From the NCBI GenBank assembly GCA_028717805.1, contig JAQUNC010000013.1:1-49025 (forward strand): a stretch of 49,025 nt of DNA. The letters are read 5' to 3'. A program made the translations under genes and the position numbers. The DNA comes from Atribacterota bacterium. Lineage in GTDB: Bacteria > Atribacterota > Phoenicimicrobiia > Phoenicimicrobiales > Stramentimicrobiaceae. Below are positions 10,871 through 19,944 of the stretch, one piece after another. The notes beneath the pieces are model-generated. The model ran no database searches. It saw nothing but the letters and a program-made list of their open reading frames with translations, and was not told the origin of the DNA. Every line of letters starts with the position of its first letter. Within the stretch, counting starts at the first letter, position 1.

Positions 10871-11884
10871 CTATTTAAATTGAGTTAAGAAGCGCAAATC
10901 ATTTTCAAAAAATAAACGAATATCATTAATACCATATTTAAGCATGGCAATTCTTTCAGCACCCATTCCAAAGGCAAAACCAGTATATTTTTCAGTATCA
11001 TAGCCAACCATCTCTAAAACATGTGGATGAACCATACCGGCACCCATAATCTCTAACCAGCCGCTATAGCCACAGGATGGGCAACCTTTACCCTTACACA
11101 ATCCACAAGATACATCAACCTCAGCTCCTGGTTCTACAAAAGGAAAATACCCCGGTCTAAATCTAATAATTCTATCTTTTCCAAAAATCTGCTTACAAAA
11201 TTCTGCTATTACACCTTTTAAATCAGCCAGAGAAATATCTTTGTCTACTGCTAATCCCTCTATCTGATGAAACATTGGAGTATGAGTATTATCTATAGAA
11301 TCCCGGCGATAACATTTTCCGGTGGAAATTATTCTTACTGGAGGTGACTGATTCTCCATTGTTCTGACCTGCATTGGAGAGGTTTGAGTTCTTAAAAGAA
11401 TATCCGACGTAATATAAATGGAATCCTGATCATCCCTTACCGGATGGTCTTTAGGTATGTTTAATGCTTCAAAATTATAATAGTCAAGTTCAATTTCGGG
11501 ACCATCGACTATACAAAATCCCATTCCTAGAAAAATTTCTTCAGTAGCTTTCAGGATTAGTTCAATTGGATGAATAGTTCCTGATATAAAGTTTCTACCG
11601 GGAATGGTAATATCAATCTGCTCATCTTCTTTAGATTCCTCTTTTAATAATTCCCTATCTTTTTCTGTTATCATTATTTGAAAGTCTTCTTTTATTTGAT
11701 TGAGCAACATACCAGCCTTGGGTTTATCTTCTGCTGGTAAGGAAGCAATTCTTTTTAACATTTGAGTCACCAAACCTTTGCGACCTATATATTCGTTTTT
11801 AATACCCTTCAATTCTTCCTTATTATTTATAGCAGCAATTCTTTTATTGAATTGTTCTATTAAATTTTTAATTTCTTTCTCCAA
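10871..11884 (-). CDS. pheS: Phenylalanyl-tRNA synthetase alpha subunit
   Basis: Catalytic subunit of PheRS (class II). It has the N-terminal coiled coil (about 1-85), then the catalytic core with motif 2 (about 190-215, MFHQIEG) and motif 3 near the C-terminus (GFAFGMGAERIAML). A Cys-rich CGLCKGKGCPSCGYSG loop is present, as in many bacterial alpha subunits. The start is TTG at 11884, chosen because AAGGAGG sits seven nt upstream. It is the first gene of pheS-pheT-cvpA-mutS2 and is preceded by a T-box leader with terminator, so transcription should rise when tRNA-Phe is uncharged. Confidence 0.97.
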   Translation of the reverse strand: MEKEIKNLIEQFNKRIAAINNKEELKGIKNEYIGRKGLVTQMLKRIASLPAEDKPKAGMLLNQIKEDFQIMITEKDRELLKEESKEDEQIDITIPGRNFISGTIHPIELILKATEEIFLGMGFCIVDGPEIELDYYNFEALNIPKDHPVRDDQDSIYITSDILLRTQTSPMQVRTMENQSPPVRIISTGKCYRRDSIDNTHTPMFHQIEGLAVDKDISLADLKGVIAEFCKQIFGKDRIIRFRPGYFPFVEPGAEVDVSCGLCKGKGCPSCGYSGWLEIMGAGMVHPHVLEMVGYDTEKYTGFAFGMGAERIAMLKYGINDIRLFFENDLRFLTQFK

Positions 11885-11900
11885 AGATATCCCTCCTTAT

Positions 11901-12150
11901 AAAAAAAAGAAGTCTATAATTTTTCCCATTAAAGGGACGAAAATTATAAACTTCTCCGCGTTACCACCCTTTTTGACTTATTACTATTCAAGTCCAAACT
12001 TATTTTATCTGTAACGGAATAACCCGTCCTGACCTATTCTTCAATTTTCAGTCGGCTTTTTAAAAGTGAAATTCGACAAAGCCAGCTATTTTATGTTCTT
12101 AAATAAAATAACACAGGCTTTCTCTACTATCTTTTAATTTTTTTCTTTAT
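11901..12150 (-). promoter_or_regulatory. T-box riboswitch of pheS (specifier UUC, Phe), with terminator
   Basis: On the minus strand there is a stem I with pairing arms around 12131-12137, a specifier loop GAAU-UUC-AC with Phe codon UUC at 12068-12070, a stem III (11975-11979 with 11990-11994), and the T-box sequence AGGGTGGTAACGCGG (11956-11970). An intrinsic terminator (11901-11954) follows: a long hairpin closed around GTCCC/GGGA, then eight T. Uncharged tRNA-Phe should favour the antiterminator. The 5' limit is approximate. The stretch 12151-12228 after rplT shows nothing else I can name. Confidence 0.93.
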
Positions 12151-12228
12151 ATTCTTCCCATACTTTCTCTTTATGGTTGCCATAAATCTGCTTGTTATAA
12201 ATACATCATCGATATCATAAAGAAATAA

Positions 12229-12585
12229 TTATTTGCTCTCCGCTGTTGATAGTTTTACCAGCTGGCTAAAACCTTCATAATGATGAACAGCTATTTCTGC
12301 TAACATTTTTCGATTTATTTGTATGTTAGCTTTCTTAAGTCCATTCGTAAATTGACTATAGGAAATGCCTTCCTTTTTAGCAGCAATACCAATACGGGTA
12401 ATCCAGAGACGCCGAAAATCTCTCTTTCGAGCTCTTCTATCACGATAAGCATAAGATAAAGACTTTCTAACTGCATCTTTGGCTGAACGTAATAACTTGC
12501 TCTTGCCACCCCAGTATCCTTTAGCAGACTTAAGAATCTTTTTTCTTCTATTTCTCGAAGCAACACTACTACTTACTCTTGGCAT
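12229..12585 (-). CDS. rplT: 50S ribosomal protein L20
   Basis: 118 aa, the standard L20 length, with the basic N-terminal arm rich in Arg and Lys and the conserved globular C-terminus. L20 binds 23S rRNA early in 50S assembly and in several bacteria represses its own operon. It lies 70 nt downstream of rpmI in the classical infC-rpmI-rplT order, upstream of pheS. An 83-codon ORF overlapping it in another frame is a shadow. Confidence 0.98.
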   Translation of the reverse strand: MPRVSSSVASRNRRKKILKSAKGYWGGKSKLLRSAKDAVRKSLSYAYRDRRARKRDFRRLWITRIGIAAKKEGISYSQFTNGLKKANIQINRKMLAEIAVHHYEGFSQLVKLSTAESK

Positions 12586-12655
12586 GACTTTCTCCCCTCA
12601 TTTAACTCTTGATTCATTTTAAAAATATTATTTTTATAAAGAATAAAGACAAATT

Positions 12656-12853
12656 TTATAAATAAGGCAATAAATGTTTTATTCTTTTACTATCACTTTG
12701 ATCAACTACGGTCGACTTAGCTAATTGTCTCTTTCTCTTAGCTGATTTTTTGGTCAATATATGACTTTTATAAGCTTTAGAACGTTTGATTTTCCCTGAT
12801 TCTGTTATTTTAAAACGTTTTGCAGCTCCACGATGTGTTTTCATTTTTGGCAT
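12656..12853 (-). CDS. rpmI: 50S ribosomal protein L35
   Basis: 65-aa basic ribosomal protein starting [14 protein letters not shown], the invariant L35 N-terminus. The longer ORF beginning at 12883 adds ten residues that no L35 has, and a GGAGGAAT sequence lies just upstream of the chosen ATG, so the start is set at 12853. Second gene of the infC-rpmI-rplT operon, 187 nt after infC. Confidence 0.97.
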   Translation of the reverse strand: MPKMKTHRGAAKRFKITESGKIKRSKAYKSHILTKKSAKRKRQLAKSTVVDQSDSKRIKHLLPYL

Positions 12854-13040
12854 GAATATTATTCCTCCATCTAATATATACAAGGGGAAAAGGGGGATTC
12901 TTCTCCTTGAAAATTGCTTGAATTAAGCTTATTTAATATTTATTTATCCCACCAATTTTAAATATTTTTTAAAATTCCTTTTAAGACAAATGATTTTTTG
13001 AAATGTTGATTCTCTAAAATTCTATCATATTATCTTAATT

Positions 13041-13562
13041 TTAACTATTTTTATTAGAAATAAGAATTAAAGTCATATTTCTTCCTTCTAATTTCGGTTT
13101 TCTTTCTACTTTAGAAAACTCACTTGTTTCCGCTACAACTCGGTCTAAAAGCTCTCTACCAGATTCAACAAATTTCATTTCCCTCCCCCTGAACATTACC
13201 GTCACCTTAACGCGATTGCCATCCTGTAAAAACTTATGAATCTGTCTTTTTTTGAAATCATAATCATGCTCTCCAATGTTTGGACGTATTTTGATTTCTT
13301 TTAGAGCAGTAGCCTTCTGTTTCTTTTTACCCAATTTTGCTCTTTTTTCTATCATATAACGATATTTACCATAGTCCATAATGCGACAAACAGGGGGGCT
13401 GGCATCAGGGGACACCTCCACTAAATCCAGGTTGTTTTTTTGTGCTTCTGTTAACGCTGTTTCTCTATCAACCAAGCCAAGCTGTTTTCCATCATGACCA
13501 ATCAAACGAATTTTTTGGGCTTTAATTTCATGATTCACCCGAAAAGTAGATTTTGACTTTAT
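13041..13562 (-). CDS. infC: Translation initiation factor IF-3, probable AUA start
   Basis: IF-3 binds the 30S subunit, prevents premature 50S joining and checks the start codon. The two-domain protein is complete, with an N-terminal domain, a lysine-rich linker near residue 80 and a C-terminal domain ending in LILISNKNS. A conventional start exists only at GTG 13538, which removes the usual IF-3 N-terminal residues and is about 32 nt from the Shine-Dalgarno. Eight codons further up, ATA (13560-13562) lies eight nt after a strong AAGGAGG and restores a typical KSKSTFRVNHEIKAQ start (173 aa). infC genes elsewhere are known for rare AUU-type starts used in autoregulation, so I prefer AUA. Confidence 0.9.
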   Translation of the reverse strand: MKSKSTFRVNHEIKAQKIRLIGHDGKQLGLVDRETALTEAQKNNLDLVEVSPDASPPVCRIMDYGKYRYMIEKRAKLGKKKQKATALKEIKIRPNIGEHDYDFKKRQIHKFLQDGNRVKVTVMFRGREMKFVESGRELLDRVVAETSEFSKVERKPKLEGRNMTLILISNKNS

Positions 13563-13632
13563 TTCACATTCCTCCTTTTATAGCTCACTCTATGTAATAA
13601 GTATAACAAATGATTAAAAATCTCGTTAAATG

Positions 13633-13661
13633 AATATAGCATATTGTTTTTTTTTAGTCAA
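13633..13661 (-). promoter_or_regulatory. Promoter of infC-rpmI-rplT
   Basis: On the minus strand TTGACT (13656-13661), a 17-nt spacer containing nine A, and TATATT (13633-13638). It lies between thrS and infC, about 70 nt upstream of the infC start, so the ribosomal-protein cluster can be expressed separately from thrS. Confidence 0.75.
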
Positions 13662-13739
13662 CATTGAGTTTTCTGGCTATCACCCTGTCCTTTCAGTAAA
13701 TAATCATTTTAATATTTATTAGCTAAAACATATCCATTT

Positions 13740-15659
13740 TTATGGTAGAGATTTTTCCCTAATTTCTTCATTAATCAAGCTAATATATTGTTCAATAGCT
13801 GCCGCTCCTAAATCACCTTTCCCTCTCTTTCTGATATTGACAGATGAATTAGCTACTTCCTGATCTCCAAAAATTAACATATAGGGGATTTTCTGCATTT
13901 CTGCTTTCCTTATTTTTGCCCCTATTTTTTCATTATTTTCATCAAGTTCCACTCGAATATTCTGCTCAGTTAGTATCTTTACTAAGTTTTTACCATATTC
14001 AATATGTCGATCTGCAATAGGTAACAGTTTCACCTGAACCGGAGCAATCCAGGTAGGTAAGGCACCGGCAAATTGTTCAATTAATATACCTATAAAACGT
14101 TCTAAACTACCCATAATCGTTCTATGTAACATAACCGGTCGTTCTTTTTCACCTTGAGGATTTATATAGTAAAGATCAAATTTTTCCGGCATAAGAAAAT
14201 CAAGCTGTATGGTACCACATTGCCAGTTCCTCCCCAGGCAATCCTTAAGATGAAAATCAATTTTAGGTCCATAAAAGGCTCCATCGCCCTCATTAATCTT
14301 ATAAGAAATCCCTTTATCATCTAAAGCACTTTTCAGATTATTTATAGCCTTATCCCATACTTCATCAGAACCCATGGCATTTTCCGGCTTAGTGCTTAAT
14401 TCAATATGATAATCAAATCCAAAAGTCTGATAGAAAAACCCTTCAAAATCAATAAGATTCTGAACTTCTTCAATTATCTGAGATGGCATCATATAAATAT
14501 GAGCGTCATCCTGAGTAAAGGAGCGAACCCGAAATAAACCATGTAACACCCCTGATAACTCATGACGATGAACCAATCCCAACTCAGCTATCCTTAAAGG
14601 AAATTCCTTGTAACTATGCAATCTATTTTTGTATATCAGAACGCCACCGGGACAGTTCATAGGTTTTACCGCAAAATCCTGATCATCTATTTTGGTAAAA
14701 TACATATTCTCTTTATAGTGATCCCAATGACCGGATTGCATCCATAATGATTTATTCAGAATAATTGGAGTCTTAATCTCCTGATATCCTCTTTTACGAT
14801 GCTCTTCTCGCCAATAATCTTCCAGTAAATTTCGAATAATCATGCCTCTGGGATGAAAAAATGCAAAACCAATACCCTCGTCATGAAAACTATATAAATC
14901 AAGATCTTTTCCTATTTTACGATGATCTCTTCTTTTGGCTTCTTCTAATAATTGTAAGTAGTTATCTAAGGCTTCCTGGGAATCAAAAGATATGCCATAT
15001 ATTCTCTGTAACATTTTATTCTTTTCATCACCACGCCAGTAAGCACCAGCCACACTTAATAATTTAAATGCTTTTATCTTCCTGGTAGAAGGAACATGTG
15101 GACCACGGCATAAATCAATAAAATCTCCCTGTTGGTATACAGTTACCCATTCCTCTGGAATCTCCTTTAACAATTCTACCTTATATACTTCGCCTTTCTG
15201 TTCAAATAAACGAACTGCATCTTCTTTCTTTAAAATCTTCTTTTGCAAAGGAATGTTCTTTTTTACTAGCTCTTTCATCTTCTTTTCAATTACCATAAAA
15301 TCTTCGGGAGAAAAGGTATGATCTGAATCAAAATCATAATAGAAGCCTTCCTCAATCGCCGGGCCAATAGCAATTCTAGTACCGGGATATAATTCTTGAA
15401 CTGCCTGTGCCAATATATGTGATGAACTATGAAAAAATATTTTTTTTCCTTCTTTACTCTGGTAAGTAATAACTTCTATCCTATCTCCCTCTTGTGGTTT
15501 ATCAAAAAGATCTTTTTTAAAATTTTGAGTTTTTACCGCTAAAGCTTGTTCAGCTAATCCGGAATCATATTGTTTTATTAGATCATAGAAGGTTATTTCT
15601 GAATCAACATTAACCTTTCTTCCGTCCACGTCCAATAGTATAATGTTAATCTTCCCCAT
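13740..15659 (-). CDS. thrS: Threonyl-tRNA synthetase
   Basis: Class II synthetase charging tRNA-Thr. The protein has an N-terminal TGS domain (about 1-63), the N2 editing domain with HSSSH near residue 75, a catalytic core with the zinc-ligand region MNCPGG and the WQCGTIQLDF motif, and a C-terminal anticodon-binding domain. The start is set at ATG 15659 because TTAGGAGTG precedes it at normal distance. The longer ORF from 15701 would be translated through a terminator-like hairpin and has no family support. This gives 639 aa, the usual size. First gene of the thrS-infC-rpmI-rplT-pheST neighbourhood. Confidence 0.96.
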   Translation of the reverse strand: MGKINIILLDVDGRKVNVDSEITFYDLIKQYDSGLAEQALAVKTQNFKKDLFDKPQEGDRIEVITYQSKEGKKIFFHSSSHILAQAVQELYPGTRIAIGPAIEEGFYYDFDSDHTFSPEDFMVIEKKMKELVKKNIPLQKKILKKEDAVRLFEQKGEVYKVELLKEIPEEWVTVYQQGDFIDLCRGPHVPSTRKIKAFKLLSVAGAYWRGDEKNKMLQRIYGISFDSQEALDNYLQLLEEAKRRDHRKIGKDLDLYSFHDEGIGFAFFHPRGMIIRNLLEDYWREEHRKRGYQEIKTPIILNKSLWMQSGHWDHYKENMYFTKIDDQDFAVKPMNCPGGVLIYKNRLHSYKEFPLRIAELGLVHRHELSGVLHGLFRVRSFTQDDAHIYMMPSQIIEEVQNLIDFEGFFYQTFGFDYHIELSTKPENAMGSDEVWDKAINNLKSALDDKGISYKINEGDGAFYGPKIDFHLKDCLGRNWQCGTIQLDFLMPEKFDLYYINPQGEKERPVMLHRTIMGSLERFIGILIEQFAGALPTWIAPVQVKLLPIADRHIEYGKNLVKILTEQNIRVELDENNEKIGAKIRKAEMQKIPYMLIFGDQEVANSSVNIRKRGKGDLGAAAIEQYISLINEEIREKSLP

Positions 15660-15676
15660 TAATTTCACTCCTAAAA

Positions 15677-15707
15677 CAAAAAAACTCACGTTAACTGACA
15701 TGAGGTT
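15677..15707 (-). terminator. Intrinsic terminator between the tRNA array and thrS (possible thrS attenuator)
   Basis: On the minus strand CTCATGT and ACGTGAG form a 7-bp stem with a six-base loop, followed immediately by seven T and then the thrS ribosome binding site. It would end transcripts from the upstream tRNA array. Because it lies only about 18 nt before the thrS start, it could also gate read-through into thrS. I see no T-box or other sensor attached to it. Confidence 0.65.
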
Positions 15708-15787
15708 TTTCTGAAATACTCATTGTTATCGTTATCAAATTTAATAATTTATTTCCTTCCAGGATTATTCAAAAAAGTTATAAAAAA

Positions 15788-15862
15788 TGGTGGGCGGTAC
15801 TGGGATTGAACCAGTGACCTCTTCCGCGTCAAGGAAGCATTCTTCCACTGAACTAACCGCCC
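15788..15862 (-). tRNA. tRNA-Val (GAC)
   Basis: Full cloverleaf on the minus strand with acceptor GGGCGGT paired to ACCGCCC, discriminator A and encoded CCA. The anticodon loop TTGACGC is flanked by CTTCC/GGAAG and gives anticodon GAC. It is the last tRNA of a six-gene array. Confidence 0.96.
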
Positions 15863-15887
15863 AATCAACCAATGTTATTTTTATAAC

Positions 15888-15961
15888 TGGAGGCGGCACT
15901 CGGATTTGAACCGAGGATGAAGGATTTGCAGTCCTCTGCCTTCCCGCTTGGCTATGCCGCC
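15888..15961 (-). tRNA. tRNA-Cys (GCA)
   Basis: Minus-strand cloverleaf with acceptor GGCGGCA/TGCCGCC, discriminator T (the usual tRNA-Cys identity base) and encoded CCA. The anticodon loop CTGCAAA gives GCA. Confidence 0.96.
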
Positions 15962-15996
15962 TCAAATATAGTAATTAAAAAATACTATTAGTACAA

Positions 15997-16071
15997 TGGA
16001 GCGGAAAACGGGATTTGAACCCGCGACCCTCGCCTTGGCAAGGCGATGCTCTACCGCTGAGCTATTTCCGC
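15997..16071 (-). tRNA. tRNA-Gly (GCC)
   Basis: Minus-strand cloverleaf with acceptor GCGGAAA, encoded CCA, and an anticodon arm CGCCT-TGCCA-AGGCG region giving anticodon GCC. Confidence 0.96.
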
Positions 16072-16084
16072 AAAACAATATAAT

Positions 16085-16160
16085 TGGTGCCGAGACCCAG
16101 AGTTGAACTGGGGACACGTGGATTTTCAGTCCACTGCTCTACCGACTGAGCTATCTCGGC
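16085..16160 (-). tRNA. tRNA-Phe (GAA)
   Basis: Minus-strand cloverleaf with acceptor GCCGAGA/TCTCGGC, discriminator A and encoded CCA. The anticodon loop CTGAAAA gives GAA. It is the cognate ligand expected for the pheS T-box about 4 kb downstream, whose specifier is UUC. Confidence 0.97.
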
Positions 16161-16187
16161 AATAACCTCTTTTTTCATTAAAGAAAA

Positions 16188-16266
16188 TGGCGGGGTCGAC
16201 GGGATTTGAACCCGCGTTCTCCTGCGTGACAGGCAGGCGTGTTAAACCGAACTGCACTACGACCCC
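16188..16266 (-). tRNA. tRNA-Asp (GTC)
   Basis: Minus-strand cloverleaf with acceptor GGGGTCG/CGACCCC, discriminator G and encoded CCA. The anticodon loop CTGTCAC gives GTC. Confidence 0.96.
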
Positions 16267-16280
16267 TCTTTTAAATCAAA

Positions 16281-16356
16281 TGGTAGGCGGAACAGGGCTT
16301 GAACCTGTGACCCCTGGCTTGTAAAGCCAGTGCTCTCCCTACTGAGCTATCCGCCC
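16281..16356 (-). tRNA. tRNA-Val (TAC)
   Basis: Minus-strand cloverleaf with acceptor GGGCGGA/TCCGCCT (a G-U first pair), discriminator A and encoded CCA. The anticodon loop TTTACAA gives TAC. It is the first tRNA of the array and lies about 30 nt downstream of the array promoter. Confidence 0.96.
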
Positions 16357-16387
16357 ACAAATTATCTTCTCATAAACTGCAAGGTTT

Positions 16388-16416
16388 ATTATAACATCTC
16401 TTTTTTTCTTTGTCTA
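16388..16416 (-). promoter_or_regulatory. Promoter of the six-tRNA array
   Basis: On the minus strand TAGACA (16411-16416), a 17-nt spacer ending in TGT (extended -10) and a perfect TATAAT (16388-16393). It lies 31 nt upstream of tRNA-Val(TAC). The likely transcript order is Val, Asp, Phe, Gly, Cys, Val. Confidence 0.8.
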
Positions 16417-16518
16417 TATAAACTGACAAAAAGATATATTTTTTGATAATGAATATACTTCTATATATTAAAACTATGATATGATTGGGACAACTAAATT
16501 AAATATATCCGTCTATAA

Positions 16519-16995
16519 TTAGAAGGGAATATCTTCTTCATTAGAATCTTCATCAACCAAGCTATTTTCTTCTTCTGCATTCTCTTCACCTGAATCCTCT
16601 TCCTTGTACGCTCCTGCCTTGGGATATTTATCATCAGTTGTACTATCAAGATCCTTCAGATAGTCTAAAAATTGAATAGTTCTGGCACTAATCTCAAAAG
16701 TAATCCTCTTATTCCCTTCTCTATCCTGCCAACTATTAGACCTTAATTCTCCATTAACAGCAATTCTTCTTCCCTTTTTTAAAAATTGAGAACAATATTC
16801 TGCCTGTTTGCCCCAGACTGATATGTTGATAAACAGAGTGTCTTCTACATTAGTTCCTTCTTGATTTTTATAACTGCGATTAATTGCCAGACCAAATCTA
16901 CAAACTGCTCTTCCAGAAGGTGTATACCTTAATTCAGGATCTCTGGTTAGACGACCGATACCAACAAAGCAATTTAAATCACCAAAAGAAGCCAT
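16519..16995 (-). CDS. ssb: Single-stranded DNA-binding protein
   Basis: 158-aa SSB with the OB-fold in the first 110 residues (GRLTRDPELRYTPSG near the N-terminus, WGKQAEYC in the core). An acidic disordered tail follows, ending DIPF, the standard C-terminal tip that docks replication and repair partners. AAGGAGG lies at ideal distance from the ATG. It follows leuS by 76 nt and may be co-transcribed with it. The tRNA array starts downstream from its own promoter. Confidence 0.97.
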   Translation of the reverse strand: MASFGDLNCFVGIGRLTRDPELRYTPSGRAVCRFGLAINRSYKNQEGTNVEDTLFINISVWGKQAEYCSQFLKKGRRIAVNGELRSNSWQDREGNKRITFEISARTIQFLDYLKDLDSTTDDKYPKAGAYKEEDSGEENAEEENSLVDEDSNEEDIPF

Positions 16996-17071
16996 TTTAA
17001 TTCCTCCTTATTAAAAAAGATGTTACATCATATCAATATTTTAAAACACCAATGATAAAACATATGGTTAT

Positions 17072-19567
17072 TTAATGAATTACAATATTTACCAGCTTAC
17101 CGTGTATATTTATAATCTTATCAATATTTTTACCTTTAATCCACTTTTTAATTTTTGGCAATTCTAGTACGGTCTTTCTTATCATCTCATCAGAACTGTC
17201 AGTAGGGACTTTAATTTTATCACGTAGCTTACCATTTATTTGTATAATAATTAATATCTGTTCTTCTTTAATTAGTTGGCTATTAAATTGAGGCCAGCTT
17301 TCGAAATAAATACTTCGTTCATTTCCAATTTCATGCCATAATTCTTCACAAAAATGAGGAACTATAGGACCGAGCAATTTAATAGTGATCTCAATTGTTG
17401 CTTTCAAGATTGCTTTTTCTGATTCATTTATTTGGGTTAATTTTACCTTTAGACCATATAGCTCATTAACTAACTCCATGATGGCGCTTATTGCCGTGTT
17501 AAAATGAAATCTTTCTTCAATATCCTCTGTTACTTTTTTTATGGTTTGATGTGTTTTCCTTTCCAATTTTTTAAATTCCTTGCTCACTGTATTTTCAACT
17601 ATCCTTTTAGGCAAGCCTTCTTCCTGAAATAATTTTCGATATTGATGAACTATTCGCCAAATCCGGTTTAAGAAACGAGAAGCTCCTTCAATACCCTTTT
17701 CACTCCAATCCATATCGAGTTCAGGGGGACCGGCAAAGAGAATCATTAGTCTGGTTGAATCAACACCATATTGATTAAAAATATTGCCAGGGGTAACTAC
17801 ATTTCCTTTTGATTTAGACATTGCTGCTCCATCTTTACAGACCATTCCCTGGGTAAAAAGCCTCTTGAAAGGTTCTTTAAATTTTAGATAACCCATATCG
17901 TATAAAGCCTTTACAAAAAATCGGGAATATAAAAGGTGTAAAATAGCATGTTCCACCCCACCTATATATTGATCTACCGGCATCCAGTAATGTAGTTCAT
18001 TTTCATCAAATGGTCTATCATCCAGATGGGGAGAACAAAAGCGAAGGTAATACCAGGAAGAACAGACAAAAGTATCCATAGTATCGGTATCTCTACTGGC
18101 ATCTTGACCACATTGAGGACAGGTAGTATTTAAAAATTGCTTACTGGAAAGTAATGGTGATAATCCAGTTGGTTTAAAATCAACATCATCAGGTAAATAT
18201 ACCGGTAAGTCCTTTTCTGGTACAGGAATCATTCCGCATTTAGGACAATAAACAATTGGTATAGGTGCACCCCAGTAACGCTGCCTGGAAATCAACCAAT
18301 CCCTTAAGCGATAATTAATCTCTCTTTTTCCGAATCCTTTCTCTTCAAGGTATTTTATTATCATTTCTCTCCCTTTATGGCTGGGCAAACCATTAAATCT
18401 TCCTGAATTAATCATTATACCTTCTTGATCAAAGGCTTCCTGGATACTATTATCTAAAAGGTGAGAATTCTCAGGTTGAATAACTACCCTTACTGGCAGA
18501 TTATATTTTCGAGCAAATTCAAAATCTCTCTGATCATGTGCTGGTACTCCCATAACCATTCCGGTACCATATTCCATCAGTACATAATTTGCCAACCAGA
18601 TTGGAACTTTGTCCTGATTTAAAGGATTTATAACATATTGACCGGTAAAACATCCTCTCTTTTCAGTTAGGGTAATATTCTTCTCAGTAATATTTTCCCT
18701 AAAGAATTCCTCTTTAAATTTTCTCACTTTTTCCTCATACTCTGTACCCTTAACCAGCTTATCTACTATAGGATGCTCGGGGGAAAGAACAAAAAAGGTA
18801 ACTCCATAAAGAGTATCCGGTCTGGTAGTAAAGACAGAAAAGGTTTGATTTGTACCCATAATACTAAATTTTACCTGTGCTCCATCGCTTTTACCAATCC
18901 AATTTTTTTGCATCATTAATACTCGCTCAGGCCATTCTTCTAAAAGATTCATATCATCTAAAAGTTGTTGAGCATAATGGGTAATCTTGAAGAACCACTG
19001 CGATAGTTCTTTTTTTGTTACTTCTGCTCCACATCTCTCACATTTTCCATTAACAACCTGTTCGTTTGCCAATACTGTGGCACAGGAAGGACACCAATTA
19101 ACTACCGCTTTCTTCTTATAAGCAAGGCCATTTTTATAAAGTTGTAAAAACATCCACTGAGTCCATTTATAGTATTCAGGGCTGCAAGTAGAAAGCTCGC
19201 GTCTCCAGTCATAGCTTATTCCCATTGATAAAAGGGTATTCTTCATCTTTTTTATATTTTCCTGCGTCCATATAGCTGGATGAATCTGATGTTTGATAGC
19301 AGCATTCTCGGCAGGTAAGCCAAATGAATCCCAACCCATAGGGTGCAATATATTGAAACCTCTATTGCGTTTATAACGCGCTACCACATCTCCGATAACA
19401 TAATTCTTAACATGTCCCATATGTGGCTCACCGGATGGGTAAGGAAACATTTCCAGTACATAATATTTTTTATTACCAGATTCTATATTGCTTTGAAATA
19501 ATCCCTGACTATACCAATATTGTTGCCACTTTTGTTCTATTTTCCTAAAATCATATTTCTCTTTCAT
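17072..19567 (-). CDS. leuS: Leucyl-tRNA synthetase
   Basis: Class I synthetase charging tRNA-Leu, 831 aa. It has HMGH at residues 49-52, a zinc ribbon (WCPSC followed by CERCG) in the first 190 residues, the CP1 editing domain (about 220-420) and a KMSKS-equivalent at M583-S586, where the leading Lys is Ala as in some other LeuRS. The C-terminal anticodon-binding and tail domains are complete. AAGGAGTG precedes the ATG. Its leader is a T-box riboswitch with specifier CUC (Leu) that contains an embedded tRNA-Ala gene. Confidence 0.98.
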   Translation of the reverse strand: MKEKYDFRKIEQKWQQYWYSQGLFQSNIESGNKKYYVLEMFPYPSGEPHMGHVKNYVIGDVVARYKRNRGFNILHPMGWDSFGLPAENAAIKHQIHPAIWTQENIKKMKNTLLSMGISYDWRRELSTCSPEYYKWTQWMFLQLYKNGLAYKKKAVVNWCPSCATVLANEQVVNGKCERCGAEVTKKELSQWFFKITHYAQQLLDDMNLLEEWPERVLMMQKNWIGKSDGAQVKFSIMGTNQTFSVFTTRPDTLYGVTFFVLSPEHPIVDKLVKGTEYEEKVRKFKEEFFRENITEKNITLTEKRGCFTGQYVINPLNQDKVPIWLANYVLMEYGTGMVMGVPAHDQRDFEFARKYNLPVRVVIQPENSHLLDNSIQEAFDQEGIMINSGRFNGLPSHKGREMIIKYLEEKGFGKREINYRLRDWLISRQRYWGAPIPIVYCPKCGMIPVPEKDLPVYLPDDVDFKPTGLSPLLSSKQFLNTTCPQCGQDASRDTDTMDTFVCSSWYYLRFCSPHLDDRPFDENELHYWMPVDQYIGGVEHAILHLLYSRFFVKALYDMGYLKFKEPFKRLFTQGMVCKDGAAMSKSKGNVVTPGNIFNQYGVDSTRLMILFAGPPELDMDWSEKGIEGASRFLNRIWRIVHQYRKLFQEEGLPKRIVENTVSKEFKKLERKTHQTIKKVTEDIEERFHFNTAISAIMELVNELYGLKVKLTQINESEKAILKATIEITIKLLGPIVPHFCEELWHEIGNERSIYFESWPQFNSQLIKEEQILIIIQINGKLRDKIKVPTDSSDEMIRKTVLELPKIKKWIKGKNIDKIINIHGKLVNIVIH

Positions 19568-19589
19568 TGTATTATTTCACTCCTTAGAA

Positions 19590-19935
19590 TAGAAAAATCC
19601 CGCCACCTGTAATAACAATATTACCAGGGACGAGATTTACCCGTGGTACCACCCTATTTTAGTAGATAAGTAATGGTGGAGCTGGCGGGAATCGAACCCG
19701 CGACCTCCTCCACGCCAAGGAGGCACTCTCCCTACTGAGCTACAGCCCCATCTACCCTTCTTCTTCTTTAACGTGAAAAACGTCCTAAGTTATTGTTTTT
19801 AAAACTTTCACTTGGAAAAATTACAGGTGAGTTTCTAGGAATCTAGTATCAGTTTCCACCAACCACTGACTCTCTTTAACTCAATAATTCCAATTATTTG
19901 CCTGTAAAAGTTTCTTCTTTATTATCTATTAGAAA
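19590..19935 (-). promoter_or_regulatory. T-box riboswitch of leuS (specifier CUC, Leu), interrupted by a tRNA gene in stem III
   Basis: Read on the minus strand, stem I (19802-19913) is closed by AAACTTT..ACAGG pairing with CCTGT..AAAGTTT. It carries AGAGAG and GGTTGGTG motifs and a specifier loop GAAA-CUC-ACC with Leu codon CUC at 19829-19831. Stem III is GTAGAT (19750-19755) pairing with ATCTAC (19662-19667). The T-box sequence AGGGTGGTACCACGG is at 19641-19655, and a terminator hairpin plus T tract (about 19591-19639) precedes the ribosome binding site. A whole tRNA-Ala gene occupies the loop of stem III. Removing its 76 nt leaves 97 nt between specifier and T-box sequence, identical to the pheS leader. 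Confidence 0.93.
19674..19749 (-). tRNA. tRNA-Ala (GGC), embedded in the leuS T-box leader
   Basis: Intact minus-strand cloverleaf with acceptor GGGGCTG/CAGCTCC containing the G3-U70 alanine identity pair. It has anticodon stem CCTCC/GGAGG with loop TTGGCGT (anticodon GGC), T-stem GCGGG/CCCGC, discriminator A and encoded CCA. Its first base directly follows the 5' arm of T-box stem III. Six nt (TTACTT) separate its CCA from the 3' arm. No separate promoter is visible next to it, so it is probably made from the leuS leader promoter and released by tRNA processing. Confidence 0.97.
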
Positions 19936-19944
19936 AGCTTATTA

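Noticed and set aside
12315-12566. 83-codon minus-strand ORF overlapping rplT
   Set aside because: It is an alternative frame inside the rplT coding region, which is certain.
15659-15701. Longer thrS start at 15701
   Set aside because: The extra residues overlap a terminator-like hairpin and have no family support, while ATG 15659 has a good ribosome binding site.
15765-15965. 66-codon ORF across tRNA-Val and tRNA-Cys
   Set aside because: The sequence is fully explained by two tRNA genes.
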